IMG/VR virus record: IMGVR_UViG_3300009149_000264 | Location: 1-24,535 of that record | Origin: a virus | DNA: 24,535 bases | Direction: 5' to 3' (one strand) | Shown here: piece by piece, positions 7,326 to 14,605 of the stretch | How the letters are laid out: each line of letters starts with the position of its first letter | Numbering within the stretch: position 1 is the stretch's first letter | Position numbers and translations under genes: made by a program | The notes under the pieces: generated by a model | What the model was told of the DNA's origin: nothing | Database searches by the model: none | The model's input: the letters and a program-made list of their open reading frames with translations, nothing else

Positions 7326-8641
7326 TGAGTTTAGCTGACAACAAAAGAAGTGTTTTTACTACAATTGGTTCATATAATTCATTAATGGAACAAGGTAATG
7401 ATTTATTTAAAACCGATTCATTTTCATCTATTAACAATAAAGATGATATTGTACCATTTTTACTTGATGTTTTAAAAACTGTTGCTGGTACTATGGTAAT
7501 TAAAGAAGCAATTGGTGGATTATTTGGTGAAGTAATTGATAAAAGTGAAGCAATTTTAAAAACTGCATTGAAAAAACAATTTATTCAGTCAAATTCTAAT
7601 GATGTAATGTCATCATCATTTATGATTAATGGAATAACAGTACCAGTTAAAGATATTGATATCGGTGGGAAATTAAAGATTAATCCAAATAGTTCTGAAG
7701 GTAATTTAATTTATGGGTCAGTAACAAACACATTTAATAGTGTTGCTTATGATGCCATATTAAATTCTGGTACTTATGAGACTTTCAATAATATTAACAT
7801 TAAATATGTTGAAGCGTTAGATAGTTTTCAAATAAAACCTAATGGTTCAGCACAAACAATTGGCGAATTTTTTATTAATTTTATTGATAATACTGAACTT
7901 ATTAATAAAAAAGAACTTATAAGTTCAGTTATGGATAAGTTTTATGGTACATTATCAAATAATCAAAATAAAACAATTTCAGAACTTTATGATGAATTAT
8001 TAATCGAAACTCAATTACAACAAGTTCTTGATGATGATGATTCTTTTGTTATTTTACCAGATAAATATGATGAATTACTTACAAAAGCAAATGAATTAGC
8101 AGAAGGTGATGTTTCATATGATTTGGGTTGTGGATTAATGCCAGCATCATTAAGTTTTGATGATTTTAGTAATTTGGTTTCAACAATATCTGGTGCTACC
8201 GACCCATTTTTTATTGGTGATAAACTCGGAGAAACAATTGAAAAAAGCACTGATCTTACAGATACACTAACAACCGAAAATAAAGAAACTATAAAAGATA
8301 GTTTTTTCCAGAGAATTATTAAGATTTTAACTGTTAAAATGTTAGAAGCAATAACCACAGCACCTCAGATTCGTGTATTAATGGGTATAATGAGTTCATT
8401 ACAAAATGATGGGGTTATCTTGATTAGTAAAGCAACTGAAGATTTGAAGTATTTTAAAACAATAATTAAATGTTTAGCAAAAGAAATTATTGAAATTGTT
8501 GGTGAATATTTATTTACATTAGCAATTTCATATTTAATTAAATTAATAAAACCAGTTATAACTAAAGTACTTAAAGAAAAAATAAATCAATATAAAGGAA
8601 TTATAACAAGTCTAACTGGAGTATCAAATTTTATAAATTAA
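7325..8641 (+). CDS. Probable virion/baseplate structural protein (438 aa)
   Basis: No family is recognised. The 438-residue protein has a Ser/Asn-rich N-terminus, a central mixed region with several Asp/Glu clusters (for example LDDDDSFVILPDKYD near residue 240), and a hydrophobic helical C-terminal third (about 330-430: IIKILTVKMLEAI, CLAKEIIEIVGEYLF, ISYLIKLIKPVI). Those helices could be amphipathic membrane-contacting segments or a bundle. It belongs to the tightly coupled block 6939-10146 that ends in the gp5-like hub, so a baseplate or tail role is the best guess. It starts with a TAATG overlap with the previous gene and is followed after 1 nt by the next. Confidence 0.75.
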   Translation: MSLADNKRSVFTTIGSYNSLMEQGNDLFKTDSFSSINNKDDIVPFLLDVLKTVAGTMVIKEAIGGLFGEVIDKSEAILKTALKKQFIQSNSNDVMSSSFMINGITVPVKDIDIGGKLKINPNSSEGNLIYGSVTNTFNSVAYDAILNSGTYETFNNINIKYVEALDSFQIKPNGSAQTIGEFFINFIDNTELINKKELISSVMDKFYGTLSNNQNKTISELYDELLIETQLQQVLDDDDSFVILPDKYDELLTKANELAEGDVSYDLGCGLMPASLSFDDFSNLVSTISGATDPFFIGDKLGETIEKSTDLTDTLTTENKETIKDSFFQRIIKILTVKMLEAITTAPQIRVLMGIMSSLQNDGVILISKATEDLKYFKTIIKCLAKEIIEIVGEYLFTLAISYLIKLIKPVITKVLKEKINQYKGIITSLTGVSNFIN

Positions 8642-8642
8642 A

Positions 8643-9050
8643 ATGGCAATAGAATATAGTAATATTGATGCAATTATTGGTGGTTTTACGAAAGTATTAA
8701 ACCTATCATCCATAGGCGGACCGCCACCAGTGCCAACACCATTAATTTTGGTTGGTGTGCCTCAACGTGCAGGACTATCACCAACTAAAATTGCGTCACG
8801 TATTATTGCAAGAAAATCAGAAGCTGGACTACCTGTTGGAGCATTACCATCAGGTTCAATTAATCCAGATGAATTAATGGAAAGAATTAGGGTTGAAGAA
8901 ATTATTAAAGCAATCCAACAAGATATGATTATTTCGGTAGGTGTACCGCCCGGGATTACGTTAACAGCAACAGGTATATCACCAACAGGACCTGTATCAG
9001 TTTTCGGTTCAACTGTCACATTTATAAAAGGTTATGGAGTAGCACAATAA
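8643..9050 (+). CDS. Gly/Pro-rich virion protein, possible spike-tip or baseplate component
   Basis: The 135 residues are unusually rich in Gly, Pro, Ile and Val, with a GGPPPVPTPLILVGVP run near residues 25-40 and a repetitive beta-like C-terminus (VPPGITLTATG, then GPVSVFGSTVTF). Such composition suits a compact extracellular virion part. The tail has a loose resemblance to PAAR/spike-type repeats but lacks recognisable metal ligands. The gp5-like hub encoded two genes later has no lysozyme or long beta-helix, so a separate spike component would be expected nearby. It overlaps the next start (TAATG). Function is inferred from context only. Confidence 0.7.
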   Translation: MAIEYSNIDAIIGGFTKVLNLSSIGGPPPVPTPLILVGVPQRAGLSPTKIASRIIARKSEAGLPVGALPSGSINPDELMERIRVEEIIKAIQQDMIISVGVPPGITLTATGISPTGPVSVFGSTVTFIKGYGVAQ

Positions 9051-9253
9051 TGGAAAATTTAGATAAATATACACAAATTGAACTTCAGAAAATGGGTAAT
9101 GATATCAAGATGCAACATAATAAGTTGAAACAAGAACTTATAGCAGATACTTATAAAATGGAAGAACTTGAAAAAGAAATTAATGAAAAAGTTGTGTTAA
9201 TGGAAATGTTTGAAAAAAAATATGTTGAAATTGTTGAAAAAATAATAGAATAA
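9050..9253 (+). CDS. Small coiled-coil protein (67 aa)
   Basis: Nearly the whole 67-residue sequence is one charged helix with heptad hydrophobics (LDKYTQIELQKMG, LKQELIADTYKMEELEK), ending KYVEIVEKIIE. No family is recognised. It is joined to both neighbours by TAATG start-stop overlaps, so it is made in step with the flanking virion genes. It could be a chaperone or a minor baseplate linker. Confidence 0.75.
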   Translation: MENLDKYTQIELQKMGNDIKMQHNKLKQELIADTYKMEELEKEINEKVVLMEMFEKKYVEIVEKIIE

Positions 9254-10146
9254 TGGGATTTGATAAGCCAATTGTACAGACAAGTAATCCTAATAAAAAG
9301 GAAAATACTAGCATTGTTAGAAATAGAACAATTTTCTACGGTGAAGTTATTGATATTAGTGATGATACTGATGGTGGAAGAATTAAGGTTAGAATCCCTG
9401 AACTTGATAATAGGACCGCTAATAATGACTTACCTTGGTCTTATCCATTTATGCCTAAATTTTTCCATATTTATCCCCAAGTTGGTGAAATAGTTAGGGT
9501 TTTAATTGAAGATAATAAATTTACTGAAAGAAGTAGATTTTGGATGGGAAGTATTATTTCACAACCACAAAAAATTGGTTTTGATTCAAAATTTACTGCA
9601 CTTTCAACAACAAACTTAGGATTAACTCGACCAGAAAAAGCACCTAGTACATATCCAGATGCCGATGGTATATATCCAACAAGAGATGATGTTGCGATTG
9701 TTGGAAAAGTTAATACTGATGTAATTTTAAGACTAAATGAGGTACATCTAAGAGCAGGTAAACATGAAAATGATGATGTTCTTAAACTTAACACAAAAAA
9801 TCCAGCATCAATTGATATGGTTTTTGAGCCAAATGAAAATGATGATGGTGTTTTTTATAGTAATACCGTTATTCAAGCAGATAAAATTGCAATTATTACA
9901 CATAATGGAAATCCTCGATTTAAAGTGGCAAAAGTAACACCAGAGGATAGAATTAGAATATTTGAAGAAGGACACCCATTGGCTCGTGCTGATGTTTTAA
10001 TAGAAGCATTAGAGATTATTAGGGTTGCATTAATTGGTCACGTACATGGATATTCAGGACTAGATGCAGATAAAAATTCTGTAATAAAAAAACTTGAAAA
10101 ATTACAATTCGAACAAATTTTACAAAAAGATATTGTAATAAACTAA
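9253..10146 (+). CDS. gp5-like baseplate hub protein (OB-fold)
   Basis: Residues about 27-105 form a gp5/VgrG-type OB fold: FYGEVIDISDDTDGGRIKVR, a PWSYPFMP loop, then VGEIVRVLIED and FWMGSII. The first part is the strand-turn-strand typical of phage hub proteins. Near the C-terminus (about 264-270) HVHGYSG gives the H-x-H feature often seen in these proteins. T4 gp5 (575 residues) carries a lysozyme domain and a beta-helix needle after the OB fold. At 297 residues this protein has neither, so the cell-wall hydrolase and spike must be encoded elsewhere. It closes the coupled late block 6939-10146. The next gene has its own host-type promoter. Confidence 0.8.
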   Translation: MGFDKPIVQTSNPNKKENTSIVRNRTIFYGEVIDISDDTDGGRIKVRIPELDNRTANNDLPWSYPFMPKFFHIYPQVGEIVRVLIEDNKFTERSRFWMGSIISQPQKIGFDSKFTALSTTNLGLTRPEKAPSTYPDADGIYPTRDDVAIVGKVNTDVILRLNEVHLRAGKHENDDVLKLNTKNPASIDMVFEPNENDDGVFYSNTVIQADKIAIITHNGNPRFKVAKVTPEDRIRIFEEGHPLARADVLIEALEIIRVALIGHVHGYSGLDADKNSVIKKLEKLQFEQILQKDIVIN

Positions 10147-10162
10147 AAAGTTTTTACTTTTG
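10132..10162 (+). promoter_or_regulatory. Bacteroidota-type promoter (TTG - 19 bp - TACTTTTG)
   Basis: The -33 element is (A)TTG at 10132-10135 and the -7 box is TACTTTTG at 10155-10162, matching TAnnTTTG, with a 19-bp spacer. This fits the Bacteroides primary-sigma consensus. The expected transcription start falls at or near the ATG at 10168, so the message may be leaderless or nearly so. The -33 element is inside the end of the hub gene. Confidence 0.65.
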
Positions 10163-10167
10163 TAATT

Positions 10168-10968
10168 ATGGAAATCGAAATTCCCCATAAATTTTTCACA
10201 ACATTTAATAATGTTACTTATTATGATGAACCACATAAATATTATGTTGGTGATGGTGAGTTAATTAGTGTTACCACTATTATTGGTCAATACGAAGTTG
10301 AGTTTGATGAGGAATTATGGTCTGAAAGAAAAGCTAGAGAACTCAAAATCCCTCAAAAAGATGTTAAACGTGCTTGGAGATTTATAAATAAAAAAGGCAC
10401 AATGAAAGGTTCAATTATTCATGATGAAACAGAAAACCTATTTTTAAATAAAGTCTTTCCATATCCAAAACACTTAATTCTTGAAGAATTTGGTTTTGAC
10501 CCGATTCGTATTGAATATGATATAACAAAAAAACATGTTCTGAATTTTTATAATAGAGTGAAGGATATTCTAATCCCAATTAGAACTGAAATGATTATTT
10601 ATGATGAAGAATCATTAATTGGGGGAATGCTTGATATGTTATTTTATAATACACGTTCTAAAGAATTTGAAATCTGGGATTGGAAAACTAATAAAAAATT
10701 CACAGATAAAAATAAAAAACAACAATTATTACATGAATTAGAATTATTAGATGAATGTGATTTAGAAATTTATTCAATTCAACTTTCATTATATAAATTA
10801 ATAATTGAAAAAAACACTAATATAAAACTTGGAAAATCATATATTGTATGGTTCAGCCATAATAATGAAAATTATGAAATAATTCCAACAATTGATAGAC
10901 AATATTATGCAAATATTGTTATGAATAATAGAATTAAAGAACTAAAAAAAATGCTATCTAATAGATAG
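10168..10968 (+). CDS. PD-(D/E)XK (RecB/Cas4-like) nuclease
   Basis: The 266-residue protein shows the RecB-type nuclease core in order: GSIIHDETE with H85, TEMIIY with E141, GGMLDMLF with D156, and EIWDWKTNKKF with D171 and K173 (the D/E-x-K pair). A C-terminal YSIQLSLYKLII stretch (about 197-208) matches the Q-x-x-x-Y helix common in this superfamily. No cysteine cluster for an Fe-S site is seen, which argues against true Cas4. It probably acts on phage or host DNA ends in recombination, repair or host DNA breakdown. It is a single-gene unit with its own host-type promoter and ends inside a terminator hairpin (TAG at 10966-10968). That places it in the early class, although it lies amid late genes. 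Confidence 0.82.
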   Translation: MEIEIPHKFFTTFNNVTYYDEPHKYYVGDGELISVTTIIGQYEVEFDEELWSERKARELKIPQKDVKRAWRFINKKGTMKGSIIHDETENLFLNKVFPYPKHLILEEFGFDPIRIEYDITKKHVLNFYNRVKDILIPIRTEMIIYDEESLIGGMLDMLFYNTRSKEFEIWDWKTNKKFTDKNKKQQLLHELELLDECDLEIYSIQLSLYKLIIEKNTNIKLGKSYIVWFSHNNENYEIIPTIDRQYYANIVMNNRIKELKKMLSNR

Positions 10969-10977
10969 CATTTTTTT
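10944..10977. terminator. Bidirectional terminator between nuclease and tail tube genes
   Basis: A perfect 9-bp stem, ATGCTATCT (10951-10959) and AGATAGCAT (10963-10971), has a 3-nt loop. It is flanked by seven A on the left (10944-10950) and seven T on the right (10971-10977), so it can stop transcription from both sides of this convergent junction. The last codons and TAG stop of the nuclease gene are inside the stem. Confidence 0.88.
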
Positions 10978-11001
10978 ATCTTAATAATAATTTTTATTTT
11001 A

Positions 11002-11499
11002 TTAGAGGTTCAAAATACATCTCCATGGTTGAATTTCCAATGTGATATTTGTTAATTCATCATTTCCATAATCATTTTCACCAAAGTCAATACTAGTAAT
11101 CATACATTGTTCTAAGAACCATTTTTCAACCTCAACACCTGTTGGGTCTAATGATTTTAAAGTAATGTCTTTTTTATAACCTGCTGCATAACCCATACGT
11201 CCTGTAAGTGATTCAGCATGTAAACGAACCCATTCCATAAGTTGTTGTGAGGTAGAAGGACCGATCGGGTCTAAAAATGTCACTGACATCGCATCCCAAG
11301 TATATCTACCAGCAACATAGTTTTGTTCGTTCATATATTGAATTGGAACACTATTAATTTTCATCGAAGGTCTTTTAAACTTTTGAACCTTCCAAACTTG
11401 AATTCCTAATGAGTCGTCAAATACGGCAAAAAATCGATTAACTCTTTTTGGTTCATATTCGAACGGCATCGTTCTTATCATTGTTTCTTCTGTTGCCAT
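11002..11499 (-). CDS. Tail tube protein (T4 gp19-like)
   Basis: The 165 residues match the size and layout of gp19-type tail tube subunits (T4 gp19 is 163). Features are an N-terminal FEYEPKRVNRFFAVFDD strand pair, then VQKFKRPSMKINSVPIQY, the WDAMSVTFLDPIG turn, and a final LTNITLEIQPWRCIL strand. The subunits stack as hexamers to form the inner tube through which DNA passes. The gene follows the sheath gene on the minus strand, the usual sheath-tube order, but has its own candidate late promoter (11540-11549), which would allow the high output needed. It converges on the nuclease gene across a strong two-way terminator. Confidence 0.9.
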   Translation of the reverse strand: MATEETMIRTMPFEYEPKRVNRFFAVFDDSLGIQVWKVQKFKRPSMKINSVPIQYMNEQNYVAGRYTWDAMSVTFLDPIGPSTSQQLMEWVRLHAESLTGRMGYAAGYKKDITLKSLDPTGVEVEKWFLEQCMITSIDFGENDYGNDELTNITLEIQPWRCILNL

Positions 11500-11539
11500 T
11501 ATATTTTATATTAAATTTCTATTTATTTATGTCTTTTAT

Positions 11540-11549
11540 AATAAATACT
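11540..11549 (-). promoter_or_regulatory. Candidate late promoter (AGTATTTATT) of tail tube gene
   Basis: Minus-strand AGTATTTATT sits in the short sheath-tube gap, 40 nt before the tube ATG at 11499, followed by ATAAAAGA. It suggests the tube is transcribed on its own as well as from the sheath promoter. Confidence 0.5.
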
Positions 11550-11565
11550 CTATTATTTAAAAATT

Positions 11566-14304
11566 TTAACCAACGTCATCGAAATTTGCACCAGTAGGTG
11601 TAATTGTAAACGTAATTCCAATGAATTCTAAAGCACGTGTTGGTTTCAAGAATATTTCACCATATAATTCATTTCTATCACGAGTTTCAGTTGTATTATT
11701 ACTATCGTCCATTTTAACTCTGAAGTCAGTTAAACCTCTTTCTCTCTTAATACTATCAAGTATTGGGTTTACCTTGTTCATGAATTGATCAATTGTTTGT
11801 TGATCATTTTGTTCGAATAAAAGTCTAACTGAAATATTAGCAATAAGAACTTTAATTTGAAGTAATAATCTACGAACATTAATTCTATCAAGTGCACTTT
11901 CTTTAACTTGAAGTGTTTTCTGTCCAAATATCGCAGTACCTGTATCAGCAAAATCTGCCATTGGGTTAATTCTACCTGCATAAAGAATATCTCTAGCTTC
12001 CAAAGAAAGTTTAAATTGAGATTTTAATGCGTTTGTAACACCACGAGTAAGACCAGCAGGTGCAAACCAAGGGAATGAAATGTTGTCGGTAAATGCCATT
12101 GCTTTTACCACCTCACCTGTTGGTGGAATATAAACATTCACGTTATTCTGACTATCACGGATTTGAATCCAAGGATAATAAGTACAACCATAATTTGAAT
12201 CAATTTCTGCTGTATCAAGTAAATCAACAATATTATTTGCAGCATTAACATCTGCCTTACCACTATCACCTATTGTTGGCACATTATCAATACTTGCTTG
12301 TGGAGCATCTATAACATATAAAGTATCAGTTCTTTGTAGTTCAATCATATCTATTGTATTTTGAACCAAAGTTGTTTGGTCTGCCCAATTGATGCCCGGG
12401 GTTGCAAATATATTAATTGTAACATTTTCAGGGTTTGCAAAAGTGTCAATCGCTAATTCCCATGCTTGGAAATCATTTGTTGGAACTACCAATGGTTGAC
12501 TTGGATAACCTGATTGTCTACCAGCTTGAACATAACCATCACCATATGAACGTTCTCTTCTATTAACATCCCAACCATCAAAACCACCAGCAGGTACTAA
12601 TGTGAATTTTCTTTTCTTAACATCATAATATGGGTTAGTAGAGGTTTCAACTTCTTGATATGTTGAAAAATCACCTTCACCAACTTTAAATGATTCCTGA
12701 GTACCATTAACATAAACTAAACTTGCACCACTATCCATATGGAAACCATCAGATTTAGTGAATCCTGTTTCTGCTTGTCCATCGTACCAATTATTAAAAT
12801 TAAACATGTCTTGATTAATACCCTTGCCAGTATATGCAAGTTCCGATATACCTAAATATGTTTTACTTGTTTTATCAGTAGTTTCATATGTTGTTTTATA
12901 GAAAATATCAGGAGCAATACCATTAATTGCATCATAATTACAAAACATAAAACCTTCAAAACCTGCTGGATATACATCAAGTGGTAAATCATCAGCAATT
13001 TCAATCATAATATATTTACTTAAAAGAGTATATTCTCCATCGCTAGTACCAATACGCTGACCAATATAATTTGATTGACCTTTAATCATTGTACATCTAG
13101 TAAAGATTTCAAGAACTAAAGGATTTGCATCAGTATCGTAAAAACTACGAATGTAAATATCAAATTCACCAGTATATGGGTCGATATTAGTAATACTAAT
13201 TTTAATTTCTTTGTTAGCTGAATTACCGTCAGAAATACTAATAAATTTGAAAAGTCTATCAACACTATTACCCTTTAATTGTGATACAACCCAAGGAGTT
13301 TCAGGTGTTTTAAATTCAGTTTCATAATTACTAAATAACTCACTAGTACCTTCAACCAATGTAGTGTTAATTGCATATGCAATACCATCTTCATCAAGTT
13401 TTCTAATTAAGTCAGGATAAATAGCCTCAACCCAAATCATAGTGTTCTTATCTTTTGGGTCGTAACCAATTACATTTGGTAAGAAACTGCTACTATCTGG
13501 GTCTAATGATACTTTATAATTTTCTGTTGTTGCTGTACTTGAAGCAATCAAATTAAAACTACCAAAAATATCACCAGTTGGATTTAATGTTCCTGATGTA
13601 GTGTTACCACTAATTGTAACACTAGTTGTTGAAAATGTTGTAACTGGAATACTATCAATTGGAGTAGTTGAATTTCCCCTACTTCTAACAACTGCCAACA
13701 CCATATCTTCATAATCACCATATGATGTTGCAGAATATTCTTGTACACTATCAGTAACAGTTCCTACACCAGCAACATATGTTGTTGCGGTAAAACTGTG
13801 TACGAATTGTGTAAATCCTGAAACACTTTTAGTATATCCAGATTCAAGTACACCTGTTGAACCAAGACTTCCTAGTGAAACACCAAGATATGAACCACCA
13901 CTAAATGGAATATCAGTAGTAACAACTGGTGAACCAACTACAACAGCAGTTGTTTCATCAACACCAGCACTCATAGTAATATTCCAAGCAGTACCTGCTT
14001 GGTATCCACTAAGTCCAAGAACTCTGGTTACCCAAAGTTGTTGTGCTTCTTCTAGGAATGCGTTTGCCACATAAGGTACTTGATATTGTAATGTTTTTTC
14101 AGCGTTCTGAAATCTTTTTATACTTTGTCCTCCAAACCTTTCTTTAAACTGTGTTTGGTCTTGAATATATATAGGTTCAAACGCAGGACCTTTAAGCGTT
14201 TCACCAGCTAATCCTAAAGTTGTTATACCCACATTACGTGTTACGTAAGTTAAGTCACGTTCTTTAAATTTTACACCCGGAGAGGTGAATACAAAATCTG
14301 CCAT
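11566..14304 (-). CDS. Tail sheath protein (T4 gp18-like)
   Basis: The 912-residue protein is the contractile tail sheath. The N-terminus has the usual FTSPGVKFKERDLTYV strand and GLAGETLKGPAFEP (about 30-44). The conserved C-terminal domain is clear: INVRRLLLQIKVLIANISV, then LLFEQNDQQTIDQFMNKV, RGLTDFRVKMDD, and FLKPTRALEFIGITFTITPTG. T4 gp18 has 659 residues, so about 250 are extra. Most of the surplus seems to be a Ser/Thr/Gly-rich segment around residues 110-290, probably a surface-exposed insertion domain that could decorate the virion or carry sugars. It is the first gene of the minus-strand sheath-tube pair, with a 61-nt gap to a candidate late promoter. Confidence 0.93.
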   Translation of the reverse strand: MADFVFTSPGVKFKERDLTYVTRNVGITTLGLAGETLKGPAFEPIYIQDQTQFKERFGGQSIKRFQNAEKTLQYQVPYVANAFLEEAQQLWVTRVLGLSGYQAGTAWNITMSAGVDETTAVVVGSPVVTTDIPFSGGSYLGVSLGSLGSTGVLESGYTKSVSGFTQFVHSFTATTYVAGVGTVTDSVQEYSATSYGDYEDMVLAVVRSRGNSTTPIDSIPVTTFSTTSVTISGNTTSGTLNPTGDIFGSFNLIASSTATTENYKVSLDPDSSSFLPNVIGYDPKDKNTMIWVEAIYPDLIRKLDEDGIAYAINTTLVEGTSELFSNYETEFKTPETPWVVSQLKGNSVDRLFKFISISDGNSANKEIKISITNIDPYTGEFDIYIRSFYDTDANPLVLEIFTRCTMIKGQSNYIGQRIGTSDGEYTLLSKYIMIEIADDLPLDVYPAGFEGFMFCNYDAINGIAPDIFYKTTYETTDKTSKTYLGISELAYTGKGINQDMFNFNNWYDGQAETGFTKSDGFHMDSGASLVYVNGTQESFKVGEGDFSTYQEVETSTNPYYDVKKRKFTLVPAGGFDGWDVNRRERSYGDGYVQAGRQSGYPSQPLVVPTNDFQAWELAIDTFANPENVTINIFATPGINWADQTTLVQNTIDMIELQRTDTLYVIDAPQASIDNVPTIGDSGKADVNAANNIVDLLDTAEIDSNYGCTYYPWIQIRDSQNNVNVYIPPTGEVVKAMAFTDNISFPWFAPAGLTRGVTNALKSQFKLSLEARDILYAGRINPMADFADTGTAIFGQKTLQVKESALDRINVRRLLLQIKVLIANISVRLLFEQNDQQTIDQFMNKVNPILDSIKRERGLTDFRVKMDDSNNTTETRDRNELYGEIFLKPTRALEFIGITFTITPTGANFDDVG

Positions 14305-14365
14305 ATTATTTATTTATTTAATATTTATTATTTTTTTATAATCGTAAGCAATGCTTATTCTTTTC

Positions 14366-14375
14366 AATAAATACT
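14366..14375 (-). promoter_or_regulatory. Candidate late promoter (AGTATTTATT) of sheath gene
   Basis: Minus-strand AGTATTTATT followed by GAAAAGAA, 61 nt before the sheath ATG. This is the longest leader among the nine copies, and it contains the TAAGCA/TGCTTA palindrome. Confidence 0.5.
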
Positions 14376-14580
14376 GAAAAAATATCGAAAAGGTGTATTA
14401 TATAAATTATTATAATATTGTTATAATCACCAATTACACCAGATTTATCACTTTTTTATCTAAATTATGTTCGATTTTTAAGTTTTTCCATTTTTTCGTT
14501 AAAAATTCGGTTCGATTTCTCTAAATTTTTTTATAAAAAAAATGAAAATAAATTCAAATAAGTTGGGTTTTTCTCGTATT

Positions 14581-14590
14581 AGTATTTATA
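14581..14590 (+). promoter_or_regulatory. Candidate late promoter (AGTATTTATA) of 724-aa virion gene
   Basis: AGTATTTATA followed by ATAAACA, 15 nt before the ATG at 14606. It points opposite to the sheath copy, each toward its own gene. Confidence 0.55.
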
Positions 14591-14605
14591 ATAAACATTT
14601 TAATT

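Larger units (their letters stand above)
14305..14605. other. Divergent regulatory region between sheath gene and 724-aa virion gene
   Basis: These 301 bases hold no convincing gene. They contain two opposed late-promoter motifs (14366-14375 minus, 14581-14590 plus) and a 13-bp odd palindrome, TAAGCA-a-TGCTTA (14345-14357), in the sheath leader. There is also a nested dyad with outer arms GGTGTA (14392-14397) and TACACC (14435-14440) around ATTATAA/TTATAAT (14409-14415, 14421-14427). Two direct copies of GTTCGATTT lie near 14469 and 14511. Confidence 0.6.

Noticed and set aside
10618-10695. Calling the nuclease Cas4 and looking for a CRISPR array
   Set aside because: No cysteine cluster for an Fe-S site and no direct-repeat array anywhere in the window.
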